Shown here in pieces: positions 19,413-29,503 of a DNA stretch of 33,223 bases. The stretch spans positions 1 to 33,223 of the forward strand of contig JALTCK010000045.1 in assembly GCA_027074805.1 (NCBI GenBank), in the 5' to 3' direction. A program made the translations under genes and the position numbers. The DNA is from Thermococcus sp. GTDB lineage: Archaea > Methanobacteriota_B > Thermococci > Thermococcales > Thermococcaceae. The notes under the pieces were generated by a model. That model saw nothing but the letters and a program-made list of their open reading frames with translations, was not told where the DNA came from and searched no databases. Within the stretch, counting starts at the first letter, position 1; the number at the start of each line of letters is the position of its first letter.

Positions 19413-20417
19413 TTATTCCCTGATGATTATTTCCTTCGCGAGCTTCACTATGAAAGTTTTCCCTACTTTTTCCCTCGTTACGAGCTGCTTTTTTTCGAGC
19501 TCCTGAATTATTCTGCTTATGGTTGGTCTCGAATACCCTGTCAGCTCAGGGAGCTCTTCCTGCTTAACTGTCCCCCCTTTTTCAAGTATTGCTTTAACAA
19601 CTATCCTCTCTTTTTCTGTCAGTACCTCAATGGGGACCTTGTTGGCAGACCACTTCTTCTTGGCATAGTACACCGTCACGGGCACCACAATAGCCACTGA
19701 GAGTATAACGGCCAAGATTACTAGACCCCAGTTTGTTTCCTTCTGAACGGGAGTTGTTGGAACGGTTATCGTCAGGTCCTTCCTTATCCAGTACGTCTGA
19801 TACCCCAAGGCCCTTATCTGTGACTCCAAATCCTCAGGGAGTCCAGCGCCGATGATCACTACAAGGGTGGGTCGAAGCCTCTGGAGAGCCTCTTTCGTTG
19901 AGTTTGAAAGGGTGTTGTTTTGGTTAAGAACCAGGGGATGGTGCTGGACCATCGCCCATCTGGCGGCAGCTAAGGCAGAACCGTAGTCACTTGAACTAGC
20001 CACGACAAGAACCTGATCGCCGTTGGGAAAAAACCTCTCTGCGAGCTTTACAGAGGTCTCGGTCCTATCCTTCCCGCCTATCCGCTCCACACTGAATCCA
20101 AGCTCAAGGAGCTGATCCTGAACTTTGTCACTTATTGCCTGAGAGTCACCTATGATAAGTATTCTCGTCCACCCAAGCTTGGCGTAGGACTCAAGCTGGG
20201 CTATGGTTCCAGGATCCAGCTCCTTGGGGTTCACGGGAAGTATCGGAATTCCAAACATGTGAGAGTAGGGAAGGGCCACTATGTAGTCTATCATGTTATC
20301 GTCCCTGACGAGTATCAGGTCGTAGGGAGAAGTATTGTTCTGGGCAGAGGCGAAGGGGAGGGTGAACGATAATGCAATCAGTAGAATCAATGGGAGAGCC
20401 AAGGCCCTTTTGTCCAT
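19413..20417 (-). CDS. Secreted cell-wall-binding-repeat-2-like domain + TM + cytoplasmic winged-HTH protein
   Basis: Signal peptide; RIGGKDRTETSVKLAERFF; TM GLVILAVILSVAIVVPVTVYY; HTH LTEKERIVVKAILEKGGTVKQEELPELTGYSRPTISRIIQELEKKQLV. Confidence 0.82.
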   Translation of the reverse strand: MDKRALALPLILLIALSFTLPFASAQNNTSPYDLILVRDDNMIDYIVALPYSHMFGIPILPVNPKELDPGTIAQLESYAKLGWTRILIIGDSQAISDKVQDQLLELGFSVERIGGKDRTETSVKLAERFFPNGDQVLVVASSSDYGSALAAARWAMVQHHPLVLNQNNTLSNSTKEALQRLRPTLVVIIGAGLPEDLESQIRALGYQTYWIRKDLTITVPTTPVQKETNWGLVILAVILSVAIVVPVTVYYAKKKWSANKVPIEVLTEKERIVVKAILEKGGTVKQEELPELTGYSRPTISRIIQELEKKQLVTREKVGKTFIVKLAKEIIIRE

Positions 20418-20462
20418 TCTATCACCTGAAAAGAAGGTGGAAAAAGCCCCTTAAAAGGTTTT

Positions 20463-21146
20463 TCAAAGGACGAGCTCCTCTCCAGGATTCAGGATAGCGA
20501 CTTCCGTCTTGCCTTCGACTAGCCTCTTAAACTCCTCTGGGTCAGCAGTGATGGGTTCCCAGGTGTTGTAGTGCATGGGGACCACTTTTCTGGGCTTGAG
20601 AAGATCTACAGCCTTTGCAGCTTCCCTAGGCCCCATAGTAAAATGACCGCCTATTGGGAGGAGTGCAACGTCTATCGGTCCGTAAAGCTCCGAGAAGAGC
20701 TCCATGTCCTTGAAGACGAAGGTATCACCAGCGTGATATATCGTCTTCCCGTCGAGCTTCACTATGAAGCCCGAAGCGTTTCCTATGGCGTGTATACCAT
20801 CGCTACTAGAATGCCAGGCCGGTACTTGGATTATTCCGACACCATCTATCTCTGTTGGCCCGTAGTTCATCCCAATCGTCGTTATCCCCTTTTCACTCTC
20901 CACGAGATAGTTAGCCACGTCATACATTGCAACGATTTTCGCCCCGGTCCTTCTCGCTATGACAGCTGCATCGCCGATGTGATCTCCGTGGGCATGGGTT
21001 ATGAGTATCAGGTCTGCTTCAACCTCTTCCGGCTTTGCGGCCGCCTTGGGATTACCCGTGAGGAACGGGTCTATCACTATTTTCCTGCTTCCCTCAATCA
21101 GGAAGGCTGCATGCCCGAGAAACTTCACCTTCACCATGGCATTCAC
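20463..21146 (-). CDS. UPF0173 metal-dependent hydrolase (metallo-beta-lactamase fold)
   Basis: KFLGHAAFLIEG...ILITHAHGDHIGDA...IYHAGDTFVF. Confidence 0.92.
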   Translation of the reverse strand: MNAMVKVKFLGHAAFLIEGSRKIVIDPFLTGNPKAAAKPEEVEADLILITHAHGDHIGDAAVIARRTGAKIVAMYDVANYLVESEKGITTIGMNYGPTEIDGVGIIQVPAWHSSSDGIHAIGNASGFIVKLDGKTIYHAGDTFVFKDMELFSELYGPIDVALLPIGGHFTMGPREAAKAVDLLKPRKVVPMHYNTWEPITADPEEFKRLVEGKTEVAILNPGEELVL

Positions 21147-21333
21147 CTCGGAATATAATAACCTGTGCTAACTTAAATGTTTCGGGGCAAGAATCCTCAA
21201 GCCTAACCTATCCATTGATGCCCGTTTTAGCCCATCAAAGCCGTTACATCGCCCCACCATGTCCATATCTACCTCAGTGACCGTTTTTAGGAAAGCTTAT
21301 ATAGAATCCTCTTAATTTTACTATGGTGATGGG

Positions 21334-22710
21334 ATGACATTTGACTACTTCTTCAAGCCAAAGGCTATAGCTGTTATCGGAGCCTCCAACGACCCGCTCA
21401 AGTTGGGTTACGAGGTCTTCAAGAATCTCAAAAGTTACAGGGATGGCAAGGTTTATCCGGTAAACGTAAAGGATGATGAAGTTCAAGGCGTTAAGGCGTA
21501 CAGAAACGTCAAAGATATACCTGACGACGTGGATTTGGCAATAGTGATTATCCCAAAGAGGTTCGTTAAGCAGGCCATAGTTGACTGTGGCGAAAAGGGC
21601 GTCAAGGGAGTCGTACTGATAACCGCAGGGTTCGGTGAAGTTGATGAGAAAGGGAAGAAAGAGGAAAGAGAACTCGTCGAGATAGCCCACAGGTATGGAA
21701 TGCGAATAATAGGTCCCAACTGCGTCGGCATAATGAACACCCACAACGACATGAACGCCAGCTTCGTAATGGATGCCAAGAGGGGAAGCATCGGCTTCAT
21801 AAGTCAAAGTGGAGCCCTGGGGGCGGGAATAATCTACAAGACCGTCAAAGAAGGTATAGGATTCTCAAAGTTCATAAGCATAGGAAATATGGCAGATGTT
21901 GACTTCGCCGAGCTCATGGAGTACCTCGCCGATACAGAGGAAGACAAGGCCATAGCACTCTACGTCGAGGGAATCAAGAATGGAAGGCGTTTCATGGAAG
22001 TTGCTAAACGCGTCACCAAGAAGAAGCCGGTGATAGTCCTCAAAGCGGGAAAAAGCGAGAGTGGCGCTAGAGCAGCATCGAGTCACACCGGTTCTCTCGC
22101 CGGAAGCTGGAAAATCTATGAGGCCGCATTCAAACAGAGTAACGTCATGATAGCGGACACGATAGACGACATGCTCAGCATGGCGAGAGCCTTCACCCAG
22201 CCACTGACCAGAGGGAATCGCGTCGCAATAATGACCAACGCGGGTGGCCCGGGTGTCTTGACGGCGGATGCTATAGACAAGAAGGGCTTAAAGCTGGCTA
22301 ACCTTGAGGGAAAGACTATTGAGGAACTCCGCTCGTTTCTCCCGCCGATGGCAGCGGTAAAGAACCCCGTTGACATGATTGCAAGTGCCCGCGGGGAGGA
22401 CTACTACAGAACGGCTAAGCTTCTGCTTGAAGATCCGAACGTTGACATGCTGATAAGCATCTGCGTCGTCCCGACCTTCGCGGGAATGACGCCCACAGAG
22501 CACGCCGAGGGTGTTTTGAGAGCAATAAAAGAGGTTGATAACGGTAAACCAGTTCTCGGCCTTTTCATGGCAGGTTACGTCAGTGAAAAGGCCAAAGAAC
22601 TCCTAGAGAGTGAGGGGGTTCCAAGCTACGAAAGGCCGGAGGACGTTGCTGCAGCCGCTTATGCGCTTGTTGAGTTTGCAAGGGCTAGAGGTGTTTTGAA
22701 GGATGAGTGA
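21334..22710 (+). CDS. ADP-forming acyl-CoA synthetase alpha subunit
   Basis: FKPKAIAVIGASNDPLKLGYEVFKNL; catalytic-His region SSHTGSLAGS; adjacency to iorAB. Confidence 0.9.
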   Translation: MTFDYFFKPKAIAVIGASNDPLKLGYEVFKNLKSYRDGKVYPVNVKDDEVQGVKAYRNVKDIPDDVDLAIVIIPKRFVKQAIVDCGEKGVKGVVLITAGFGEVDEKGKKEERELVEIAHRYGMRIIGPNCVGIMNTHNDMNASFVMDAKRGSIGFISQSGALGAGIIYKTVKEGIGFSKFISIGNMADVDFAELMEYLADTEEDKAIALYVEGIKNGRRFMEVAKRVTKKKPVIVLKAGKSESGARAASSHTGSLAGSWKIYEAAFKQSNVMIADTIDDMLSMARAFTQPLTRGNRVAIMTNAGGPGVLTADAIDKKGLKLANLEGKTIEELRSFLPPMAAVKNPVDMIASARGEDYYRTAKLLLEDPNVDMLISICVVPTFAGMTPTEHAEGVLRAIKEVDNGKPVLGLFMAGYVSEKAKELLESEGVPSYERPEDVAAAAYALVEFARARGVLKDE

Positions 22711-22721
22711 GGTGATTTTGG

Positions 22722-24668
22722 ATGGCAAAAGTTACTGACATGGTTTTATGGGATAAACCCGGGGAGAAGGTTCTGCTCCTCGGAAACCAGGCGATAGCTC
22801 GCGGAGCACTGGAAGCAAACATAGCAGTCTTCGCAGCTTATCCCGGAACACCCAGCTCAGAGCTCACGGATACCATGGCGACCGTGGCTCGGAAAGCCGG
22901 GATTTACATGGAGTACTCGACGAACGAAAAGGTCGCTTTTGAGACGGCCCTTTCAGCCGCCTGGAGCGGTCTGAGGGCAATGACTGCAATGAAACACGTT
23001 GGTCTCAACGTCGCAGCCGATACATTCCTTAGCTCCGTGGGAATGGGCGTTGAGGGCGGCTTTGTAATAATGGTGGCAGACGACCCGAGCATGTGGAGCA
23101 GCCAAAACGAACAGGACACCCGGGTTTACGCCAAGTTCGCCAACGTACCCGTCCTCGAGCCCACTTCCCCACATGAAGCCAAGGAGATGACGAAGTACGC
23201 CTTCGAGCTGAGCGAGAAATTCAAGCACTTTGTCATCCTCCGGACGACTACGAGGAGCTCTCACGCAAGGGGGGACGTGGTTCTTGGCGAACTGCCAGAG
23301 GAGATAAAAGGCGCCAAGAGAAAGTTTGGGGACTTTAAAAAGGATCCGAGCAGGTTCGTTGATATACCGGCCAACTCAAGGCGCTTCCACCCACAGATAC
23401 TCGAGAAGATAGAGAAGATCAGAGAAGAGCTCAATGACTGCCCCTTCAACTGGATTGAAGGCAATGAAGAGGCTAAGATCGGCATAATCGCTCCAGGCTT
23501 GAGCTACGCCTATGTAAAGGAAGCTTTGGCATGGCTTGGCATCGAAAACGCCAAGATACTCAAGCTTGGAACACCCTTCCCGGTGCCCTACGGCTTGCTT
23601 GAGAAGTTCCTAAGCGGGCTTGAGAAGGTTCTCATCGTTGAGGAGCTCGAGCCTGTGGTTGAAGAGCAGGTCAAGACCTGGGCCTACGATAAGGGTTTGA
23701 ACATTCCGATTCACGGCAAAGACCTCGTTCCACGCGTTTATGAAATGACTACAAGGAGGGCCGTTACTGCGATAGCCAAGTTCCTCGGTATCGAAACTCC
23801 AATAAACTTTGAGAAAATCGACGAGAAGTACGAAAAGGTGCAGGCCATCGTTCCTCCGAGACCACCATCGCTGTGCCCTGCGTGCCCCCACAGAAACACC
23901 TTCTACGCCCTAAGGAAGGTCGCAACACCGAGGGCCATATTCCCCAGTGACATAGGCTGCTACACCCTTGGTGTTCTGCCGCCACTGAAAACCGTAGATA
24001 CCACCGTTGCCATGGGAGGTTCCATTGGAGTTGCCCATGGACTCAGCATAGCCTTGAACGGGAGCATCGCCGAGGAACAGAGGAAGACAGGCAAGGAAGT
24101 GAAAGTAATAGCCGCCACAATAGGAGACTCAACCTTCTTCCACACGGGGCTTCCTGCTTTGACCAACGCAATATACAACCGCTCCAACGTGCTCATAGTG
24201 GTGGTCGACAACGAGGTAACGGCAATGACTGGCGACCAGCCTAATCCAGGAACTGGGGAGACGCCACACGGGCAAGGTAAGAGAATAAAGATTGAAGAAG
24301 TCGCCCAAGCCCTTGGAGCGGACTACGTTGCTGTTGTTGACCCGTACGACATAAAAGCCACTCAGAGGGTTCTCAAAGAGGCCCTGGCGGTTGAAGGCGT
24401 CAGCGTTGTTGTTGCAAGACGCGTCTGTGCCCTCTACAAGATAGGCCAGCTGAGGCGTGCAGGAATCCAGTGGCCCATTTATCAGGTCAACGAGGACAAG
24501 TGTACTGGGTGTAAGATCTGTATCAACGCCTACGGCTGTCCGGCAATCTACTGGGACGCCGAGACCGGAAAGGCAAAAGTCGATGAACTTATGTGCTGGG
24601 GCTGTGGCGGCTGTGCCCAAGTGTGTCCATTCGATGCTTTTGAGAAGGTTAGGGAGGGAGAGCTATGA
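22722..24668 (+). CDS. iorA: Indolepyruvate:ferredoxin oxidoreductase alpha subunit
   Basis: TPP-enzyme motifs ([30 protein letters not shown]) and C-terminal ferredoxin [14 protein letters not shown] / [16 protein letters not shown]. Confidence 0.95.
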   Translation: MAKVTDMVLWDKPGEKVLLLGNQAIARGALEANIAVFAAYPGTPSSELTDTMATVARKAGIYMEYSTNEKVAFETALSAAWSGLRAMTAMKHVGLNVAADTFLSSVGMGVEGGFVIMVADDPSMWSSQNEQDTRVYAKFANVPVLEPTSPHEAKEMTKYAFELSEKFKHFVILRTTTRSSHARGDVVLGELPEEIKGAKRKFGDFKKDPSRFVDIPANSRRFHPQILEKIEKIREELNDCPFNWIEGNEEAKIGIIAPGLSYAYVKEALAWLGIENAKILKLGTPFPVPYGLLEKFLSGLEKVLIVEELEPVVEEQVKTWAYDKGLNIPIHGKDLVPRVYEMTTRRAVTAIAKFLGIETPINFEKIDEKYEKVQAIVPPRPPSLCPACPHRNTFYALRKVATPRAIFPSDIGCYTLGVLPPLKTVDTTVAMGGSIGVAHGLSIALNGSIAEEQRKTGKEVKVIAATIGDSTFFHTGLPALTNAIYNRSNVLIVVVDNEVTAMTGDQPNPGTGETPHGQGKRIKIEEVAQALGADYVAVVDPYDIKATQRVLKEALAVEGVSVVVARRVCALYKIGQLRRAGIQWPIYQVNEDKCTGCKICINAYGCPAIYWDAETGKAKVDELMCWGCGGCAQVCPFDAFEKVREGEL

Positions 24669-25279
24669 TGCCAAAGGAGTATAACATCGTCATCACGGGA
24701 GTTGGCGGTCAGGGGATTCTAACGGCGGCAAACCTACTCGGGTGGGCTGCACTGAGGGCCGGTTACAAGGTACGCGTTGGGGAAGTCCACGGTATGAGCC
24801 AGCGCTTTGGTTCGGTCATAGCTTACGTACGCTTTGGCGAGGACGTCTACGGCGCTATGGTGCCTGAGGGAAAAGCAGATGTCCTACTGAGCTTCGAGCC
24901 CGTTGAGGCCCTCCGCTACATAAACTATCTCAAGAAAGGGGGTTTGGTCTTCACCAACGCCAGACCGATTCCGCCCGTCCAGGTTTCGATGGGACTCGCC
25001 AAGTACCCAACACTCGAGGAGATTAGAAAAATCGTCGAAGAAGACTTCGAGGCAAAGTTCATGGCCTTTGATGCCGAGGAGCTTGCAATGAAGGCAGGTC
25101 ACGTCATAACAACAAACGTTGTGCTTATCGGAGCACTAACTCAAACGCCAGACTTTCCGCTCTCAGCTGAACATGTGAAGGAAGTCATTCGCGTCAGTGT
25201 TCCAAAGAAGGCCATAGATGTTAACATGAAAGCCTTCGACCTCGGAATAGAGGCGGCAAAAGAAATGCTGGGGCTTTGA
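24665..25279 (+). CDS. iorB: Indolepyruvate:ferredoxin oxidoreductase beta subunit
   Basis: [46 protein letters not shown]. Confidence 0.95.
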   Translation: MMPKEYNIVITGVGGQGILTAANLLGWAALRAGYKVRVGEVHGMSQRFGSVIAYVRFGEDVYGAMVPEGKADVLLSFEPVEALRYINYLKKGGLVFTNARPIPPVQVSMGLAKYPTLEEIRKIVEEDFEAKFMAFDAEELAMKAGHVITTNVVLIGALTQTPDFPLSAEHVKEVIRVSVPKKAIDVNMKAFDLGIEAAKEMLGL

Positions 25280-25283
25280 GCCC

Positions 25284-26609
25284 CTAACTCCCTCTGGCTT
25301 TTTTAGCCTGCATCTTCCTGATCCTGTCCTCGACTGTCTCAGTCTCGAGGAGCACCTTCTTGAGGAGGGGAAGCCACAGGGTTTCGGTGACTATCGAGGT
25401 GAAGACCGTTATAACAGTCACCGCCAGGATAACCTCACCCCAGTGAACCGTCAGTGTCCCTCCCCCATATGTGGTTGCAAGGGTGAGGGGAAGGGAAGCC
25501 AAAGCTGATGGGACTATCCCCCTTGGACCCTCCAGCGATATGAAGACGTACTTCTTTGGATTCCACCATTTGAGTATCGGTAGGGCCGCTATCGGCCTAG
25601 CAACGAGCATTATAAAGTAGGCAATGAGAATGCCCTTAAGGAAGTTCCCCGTGAATATCCTGAGATCAAGGCTTGCCCCAAGGAGGAAGAATATGAACAG
25701 GGTCGCTATGGCAGAGATGCTCTCGTTGAAGTCTACTTCAGAACTAACGGCCTTGAGCACTTTATCCATCACAGCCAGACTGCGGAAGCGGCCAAGAACC
25801 TTGAAGTTTCCAAGGACAAGACCGGCAACCGTGGCCGCAAGGTAGCCGGATGCCTCGACCTTTTCTCCGGTGAGGAAGGTTAGGAACGCAAGGCCAAGGG
25901 CAAATATCTCTATCTCCGGGAATTCAAAGATCTCCGCCTTCTTTATGAACCAGTAACCAAAGAAACCCATCGCAACGCCTACAAGAATTGAAATCAAGAG
26001 CTCGTAGAGGAAGTAAAGGACACTCGCGCCGTATATTCCAACGTGGCCAGAGAAAACAGCAAACACTTTTGAAACGGCGTTTGGATATAGCATTGCTATG
26101 GCAACTGTGGTCAACACGATACCGAGCGGGTCGTTAAATATGGATTCAGTAACTATTGTGGTTTCTATATCCTGCTCAACCCTGTACTGGCGGAACAGCG
26201 GTATAAGTGTGGCCGGGTCTGTGGCACTTATTATGGCACCGAAGAGAAACCCAATAAGGAAGGGTGCATTGAACAACCACGCGAAGAACCAACCGGCGAG
26301 AAGAGCCGTCAGAAGAACGCCAACGGTATCTAAAAGGAGGATTGTCGCCGAGTTTCTTTTAAGGAGCCTCCAGCTTAGGTTGTGTCCCTCAGTAAATAGT
26401 ATTATGACCAGTCCAAACACCCTAAGATACTCAAAGAGCTCGTGGGAGAATGATCGGGGAATGAACTCAAAGACGGGGCCTATAAGGATTCCCAGAATTA
26501 TAAAGAGAGGTACGTACGATATGTTCAGCTTTCTTCCAACTACCATTGCAAGGACACCAAGCATGAGAACTGCTACCAAGAGTTCTGCTGCAATCTCTAT
26601 CGTTACCAT
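25284..26609 (-). CDS. Na+/H+ antiporter, CPA1/NhaP-type
   Basis: GAIISATDPATLIPLF, ESIFNDPLGIVLT, SLEGPRGIVPSALASLPL. Confidence 0.9.
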   Translation of the reverse strand: MVTIEIAAELLVAVLMLGVLAMVVGRKLNISYVPLFIILGILIGPVFEFIPRSFSHELFEYLRVFGLVIILFTEGHNLSWRLLKRNSATILLLDTVGVLLTALLAGWFFAWLFNAPFLIGFLFGAIISATDPATLIPLFRQYRVEQDIETTIVTESIFNDPLGIVLTTVAIAMLYPNAVSKVFAVFSGHVGIYGASVLYFLYELLISILVGVAMGFFGYWFIKKAEIFEFPEIEIFALGLAFLTFLTGEKVEASGYLAATVAGLVLGNFKVLGRFRSLAVMDKVLKAVSSEVDFNESISAIATLFIFFLLGASLDLRIFTGNFLKGILIAYFIMLVARPIAALPILKWWNPKKYVFISLEGPRGIVPSALASLPLTLATTYGGGTLTVHWGEVILAVTVITVFTSIVTETLWLPLLKKVLLETETVEDRIRKMQAKKARGS

Positions 26610-26735
26610 TTGTCAGCCCCCCTGTGCGTCCCGTTGGGAGAGGACTTTTTTAAGGTTCCTGTACATAATCCTCCAGTGAGAGACATAAGACGGCACGACT
26701 ACCCAGTTGGTGGAGAAGGGCTACAATCCCGTAAG

Positions 26736-27737
26736 CTACAACCCCCACCATGCCCTCTGCATCTCGATGACCCGTTGCACTGTGGATAGGGTTTCATAGC
26801 TGGGCTTCAGGGGCCTTTTCTCACTTTCTCCACTTAAATAGCCCTCTATGAAGGCAGGGAGTCCCCTTTCAATGCCCACGGAATAACCCCCCTCAAAAAC
26901 CACCACTAGGGGATAATCAGATAGTGAAACCCCAACTTCCCTGAAAAACACTTCTGTAAGGCGGAGAGTTGTCAGATTCTCTCCAACAAAGCCATCAAAT
27001 CCCGCCGAAATCACTGCGACCTTAGGGTCGAATTCTTCAATTATAGGAGCCACAACTTTCTCCCATGCAAAAAGGAAGTCATCATCCGTAGAGTAATGGG
27101 GCATCGGAAGGTTTACCTTTGTACCCTCAGACCCCCTTCCTCCCACCTCACCTTCATACCCACTCCAGGGATATATGTCCCGTTCGTGGAGGTCTATGTG
27201 CACTGCCTTGGGATCATCCCACAGTATCTCCTGGGTTCCGTTGCCGTGATGGGCGTCGAAGTCTATGACGAGAACTTTACCAACTTTCTCCTCCGCTATT
27301 TTGGTCGCATAGGCAGTGTTGTTGAAAATACAGAAGCCAAGTGTTGGGGCTCCGAAAGCCCTCCCAGACTTTCCCGCGTGGTGACCCGGAGGTCTGACCA
27401 GGGCAAAATACATTCCCTTCTTTTTCATGGCAAGATACGCTGCATTCCTGACTGCACCGAAGGCAGTTAAAGCTGCATGCCAAGTGCCAGGAGAAACGTA
27501 GGTGTCCGAGTCGAGGTGAGAGTGCCTCACACTCGCCTTCCTCACCCTCTCAACGTATTCTTTTGAGTGCACCTTGAGCAGCTCCTCATCGGGGACCGGT
27601 TCGGGTTCTATCGGCTCCCACAGGCGTAACTCCTCCAAGGTTTTTATCGCGGTGAGAAGGCGGGAGGGGTTCTCGGGATGATACGAAGGGGGTCGATGTT
27701 CTAGAAATAATGGGGAGTAGATAACCCCGAACCCCAA
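26736..27737 (-). CDS. Histone deacetylase superfamily (AcuC/HDAC-like) protein
   Basis: RPPGHHAGKSGRAFG, VIDFDAHHGNGTQEI, SAGFDGF; predicted TTG start 6 bp after the TBP stop. Confidence 0.92.
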   Translation of the reverse strand: MGFGVIYSPLFLEHRPPSYHPENPSRLLTAIKTLEELRLWEPIEPEPVPDEELLKVHSKEYVERVRKASVRHSHLDSDTYVSPGTWHAALTAFGAVRNAAYLAMKKKGMYFALVRPPGHHAGKSGRAFGAPTLGFCIFNNTAYATKIAEEKVGKVLVIDFDAHHGNGTQEILWDDPKAVHIDLHERDIYPWSGYEGEVGGRGSEGTKVNLPMPHYSTDDDFLFAWEKVVAPIIEEFDPKVAVISAGFDGFVGENLTTLRLTEVFFREVGVSLSDYPLVVVFEGGYSVGIERGLPAFIEGYLSGESEKRPLKPSYETLSTVQRVIEMQRAWWGL

Positions 27738-27743
27738 AGCCCT

Positions 27744-28307
27744 TCACCACTCTTCCTCTTCCTCGATTAAACCGTACTTTTCAAGCTCGCGGAGGAGTTT
27801 CCTAACGGCCTCCCAGGCGTCATGCTCGCTCTTCGCACCGGAGCAGACTATCTTGCCAGAGGAGAACAGCAGTATGACGGCCCTCGGTTCCTTGACGCGG
27901 TAGATGACACCGGGGAACTGCTCCGGCTCATACTCACAGTTCGGGAGGCTCAGGGCAACCGCGTCGAGGTTGAACTCCATTCCTATGTCACCGCTAAAGA
28001 CCATGTTCTGGATGTCGATCTGCGGTGCTCTTGAGAACTTCGCCCCAATCTTCTTGAGCATCTGGATGAGCTTGTTAACAGCCCTCTCGATGTCCTCGAC
28101 GCTCTTCGCTCCAGTTACAACGAGCTTGCCGGAGCTGAATATCAGGAGCGCCACCTTTGGTTCATCGAATCTGCAGATGATGCCAGGAAACTCCTCGGGG
28201 TTGTACTTCGAGTTTGGACATATTTCGATAACTTTCTCAAGATTCAGCTGGGTGAAGAGGTCCACAGAAGCGACAATGTTTTCAATTCTGAGCTTTACAT
28301 TGCTCAT
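27744..28307 (-). CDS. tbp: TATA-box-binding protein
   Basis: Two direct repeats ([30 protein letters not shown] / [30 protein letters not shown]), acidic tail. Confidence 0.97.
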   Translation of the reverse strand: MSNVKLRIENIVASVDLFTQLNLEKVIEICPNSKYNPEEFPGIICRFDEPKVALLIFSSGKLVVTGAKSVEDIERAVNKLIQMLKKIGAKFSRAPQIDIQNMVFSGDIGMEFNLDAVALSLPNCEYEPEQFPGVIYRVKEPRAVILLFSSGKIVCSGAKSEHDAWEAVRKLLRELEKYGLIEEEEEW

Positions 28308-28336
28308 GTCTACCAAGGCTTACACCTCCAGATGGT

Positions 28337-28350
28337 GGGTTTAAAAACCC
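28337..28350. repeat. Inverted repeat GGGTTT-AA-AAACCC adjacent to the tbp TATA box (TTTATAAA 28351-28358)
   Basis: 6-bp perfect arms directly read. Confidence 0.7.
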
Positions 28351-28487
28351 TTTATAAATGATACCGGATGAGTTTTTAAAGGTTTAGGTCACTACGTCAA
28401 AAATGGAGAAAACTCATGGGACACACAATCAACATAAAAACCGGGAAGCCTTAAAAGGAGCCTCCCCCACGTAGGAATGGTGAGAGC

Positions 28488-28898
28488 ATGAGAAACACGA
28501 TGGTTTTAGTGAGGACCGACAACTTCCAGAAGGCCATCATGGCCTTGGCTGATCTCGTTCGCTACGGAGGCATGAAGATACGCGGCGACCCGAGGATAAT
28601 CCCGCCGGCGCTATCGGACTGGGCCTTTGAACAGATAAGCAAGGAAAAGCCGAGGAGGAAGTTCAAGGCGCACGTTGTTGCCCAGATAGACCTCCCGCCG
28701 GCCAAGGCTATAGGCAGGCTGATGGACATACACCCGCCGGCCCACATTCTGGTTATCCCACCCGACACCGAGGCATGGGAGGAACTGATGCGCCTCTGGG
28801 GGACGTTCGAGAAGCTACGCGGCTTCCACCCGCCAAAGAGAACCAAAGCGGAGGAGCTCAGGAAGAAGAGAGAGGAAGAGGAGTTAGAGGGGATTTAG
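28488..28898 (+). CDS. Conserved hypothetical protein (possibly DUF356-like)
   Basis: MRNTMVLVRTDNFQKAIMALADLVRYGGMKIRGDPRIIPPALSDWAFEQI... Confidence 0.65.
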   Translation: MRNTMVLVRTDNFQKAIMALADLVRYGGMKIRGDPRIIPPALSDWAFEQISKEKPRRKFKAHVVAQIDLPPAKAIGRLMDIHPPAHILVIPPDTEAWEELMRLWGTFEKLRGFHPPKRTKAEELRKKREEEELEGI

Positions 28899-28899
28899 C

Positions 28900-29433
28900 T
28901 CACTTCTTCCTCTTCTTGATTCTGATGTTGGCTATGTCGCCGAGCGTCGGCTCGTAGTCCCTCGGTATGGTCCTCTTCTCGATGGGTTCCGCCTCAGAAC
29001 TCTCAATGAGCTTTATCTTGAAGTACTTCTCCAGCTTCTTGGCTTCCTTGATGGTCGGTTCGCGATAGCCGTGAGCTATAGCCCTCAAATCGTTCATTGA
29101 GAGTCCTATCTCGTGGGAAAGCTCCTCGTAGCTCTTACCGCTCCTCTGTATGGCCTTGTACACTCTCTCGGCGTAGTCTTCAACGATTTCCTCGGATATC
29201 AACGGCCTCTCCCTCTTCGGCCTTGGAGCCGGCTTCGGCCTTGGTCCGGAGTATCTCCTCCTCGGCTGCCTTCCCGTTGGCATTATGCTGAAGGTGCCGG
29301 GCTTTTTGCCACCGTACTTCTCGTAACAGCGGTCGCAGACGAGAACCTCCGCACCCTCTATCCTTATCCTGTGACCGGGTCCCCTTATCGGTGCGCCGCA
29401 TATCTCGCAGTACCTGGGTTTGGCCTTTCCCAT
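28900..29433 (-). CDS. Archaeal multiprotein bridging factor aMBF1 (Zn ribbon + HTH)
   Basis: YCEICGAPI...VLVCDRCYEKYG plus HTH YEELSHEIGLSMNDLRAIAHGYREPTIKEAKKLEKYF. Confidence 0.93.
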   Translation of the reverse strand: MGKAKPRYCEICGAPIRGPGHRIRIEGAEVLVCDRCYEKYGGKKPGTFSIMPTGRQPRRRYSGPRPKPAPRPKRERPLISEEIVEDYAERVYKAIQRSGKSYEELSHEIGLSMNDLRAIAHGYREPTIKEAKKLEKYFKIKLIESSEAEPIEKRTIPRDYEPTLGDIANIRIKKRKK

Positions 29434-29503
29434 TTCAATCACCTTCTTGCTCCACTTAAGGCTCGGAGTCAGGCTTTTTAAACCCCACGATGAGCTTATA
29501 TTG

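Noticed and set aside
21180-21320. Possible C/D sRNA in the intergenic region before the acyl-CoA synthetase gene (TTGATG...CATCAA)
   Set aside because: No ordered C-D'-C'-D set on either strand; only a weak 6-bp inverted repeat.
21334-25279. Acyl-CoA synthetase alpha + iorAB cluster as a novel pathway
   Set aside because: Fits known Thermococcales aromatic amino-acid fermentation (2-oxoacid to aryl-CoA to acid + ATP).
26620-26735. Possible H/ACA-type RNA near GGGCTACAATCCCGTAAGCTACA
   Set aside because: ACA and short direct repeats are present, but I could not draw a convincing hairpin with pseudouridylation pocket or k-turn.
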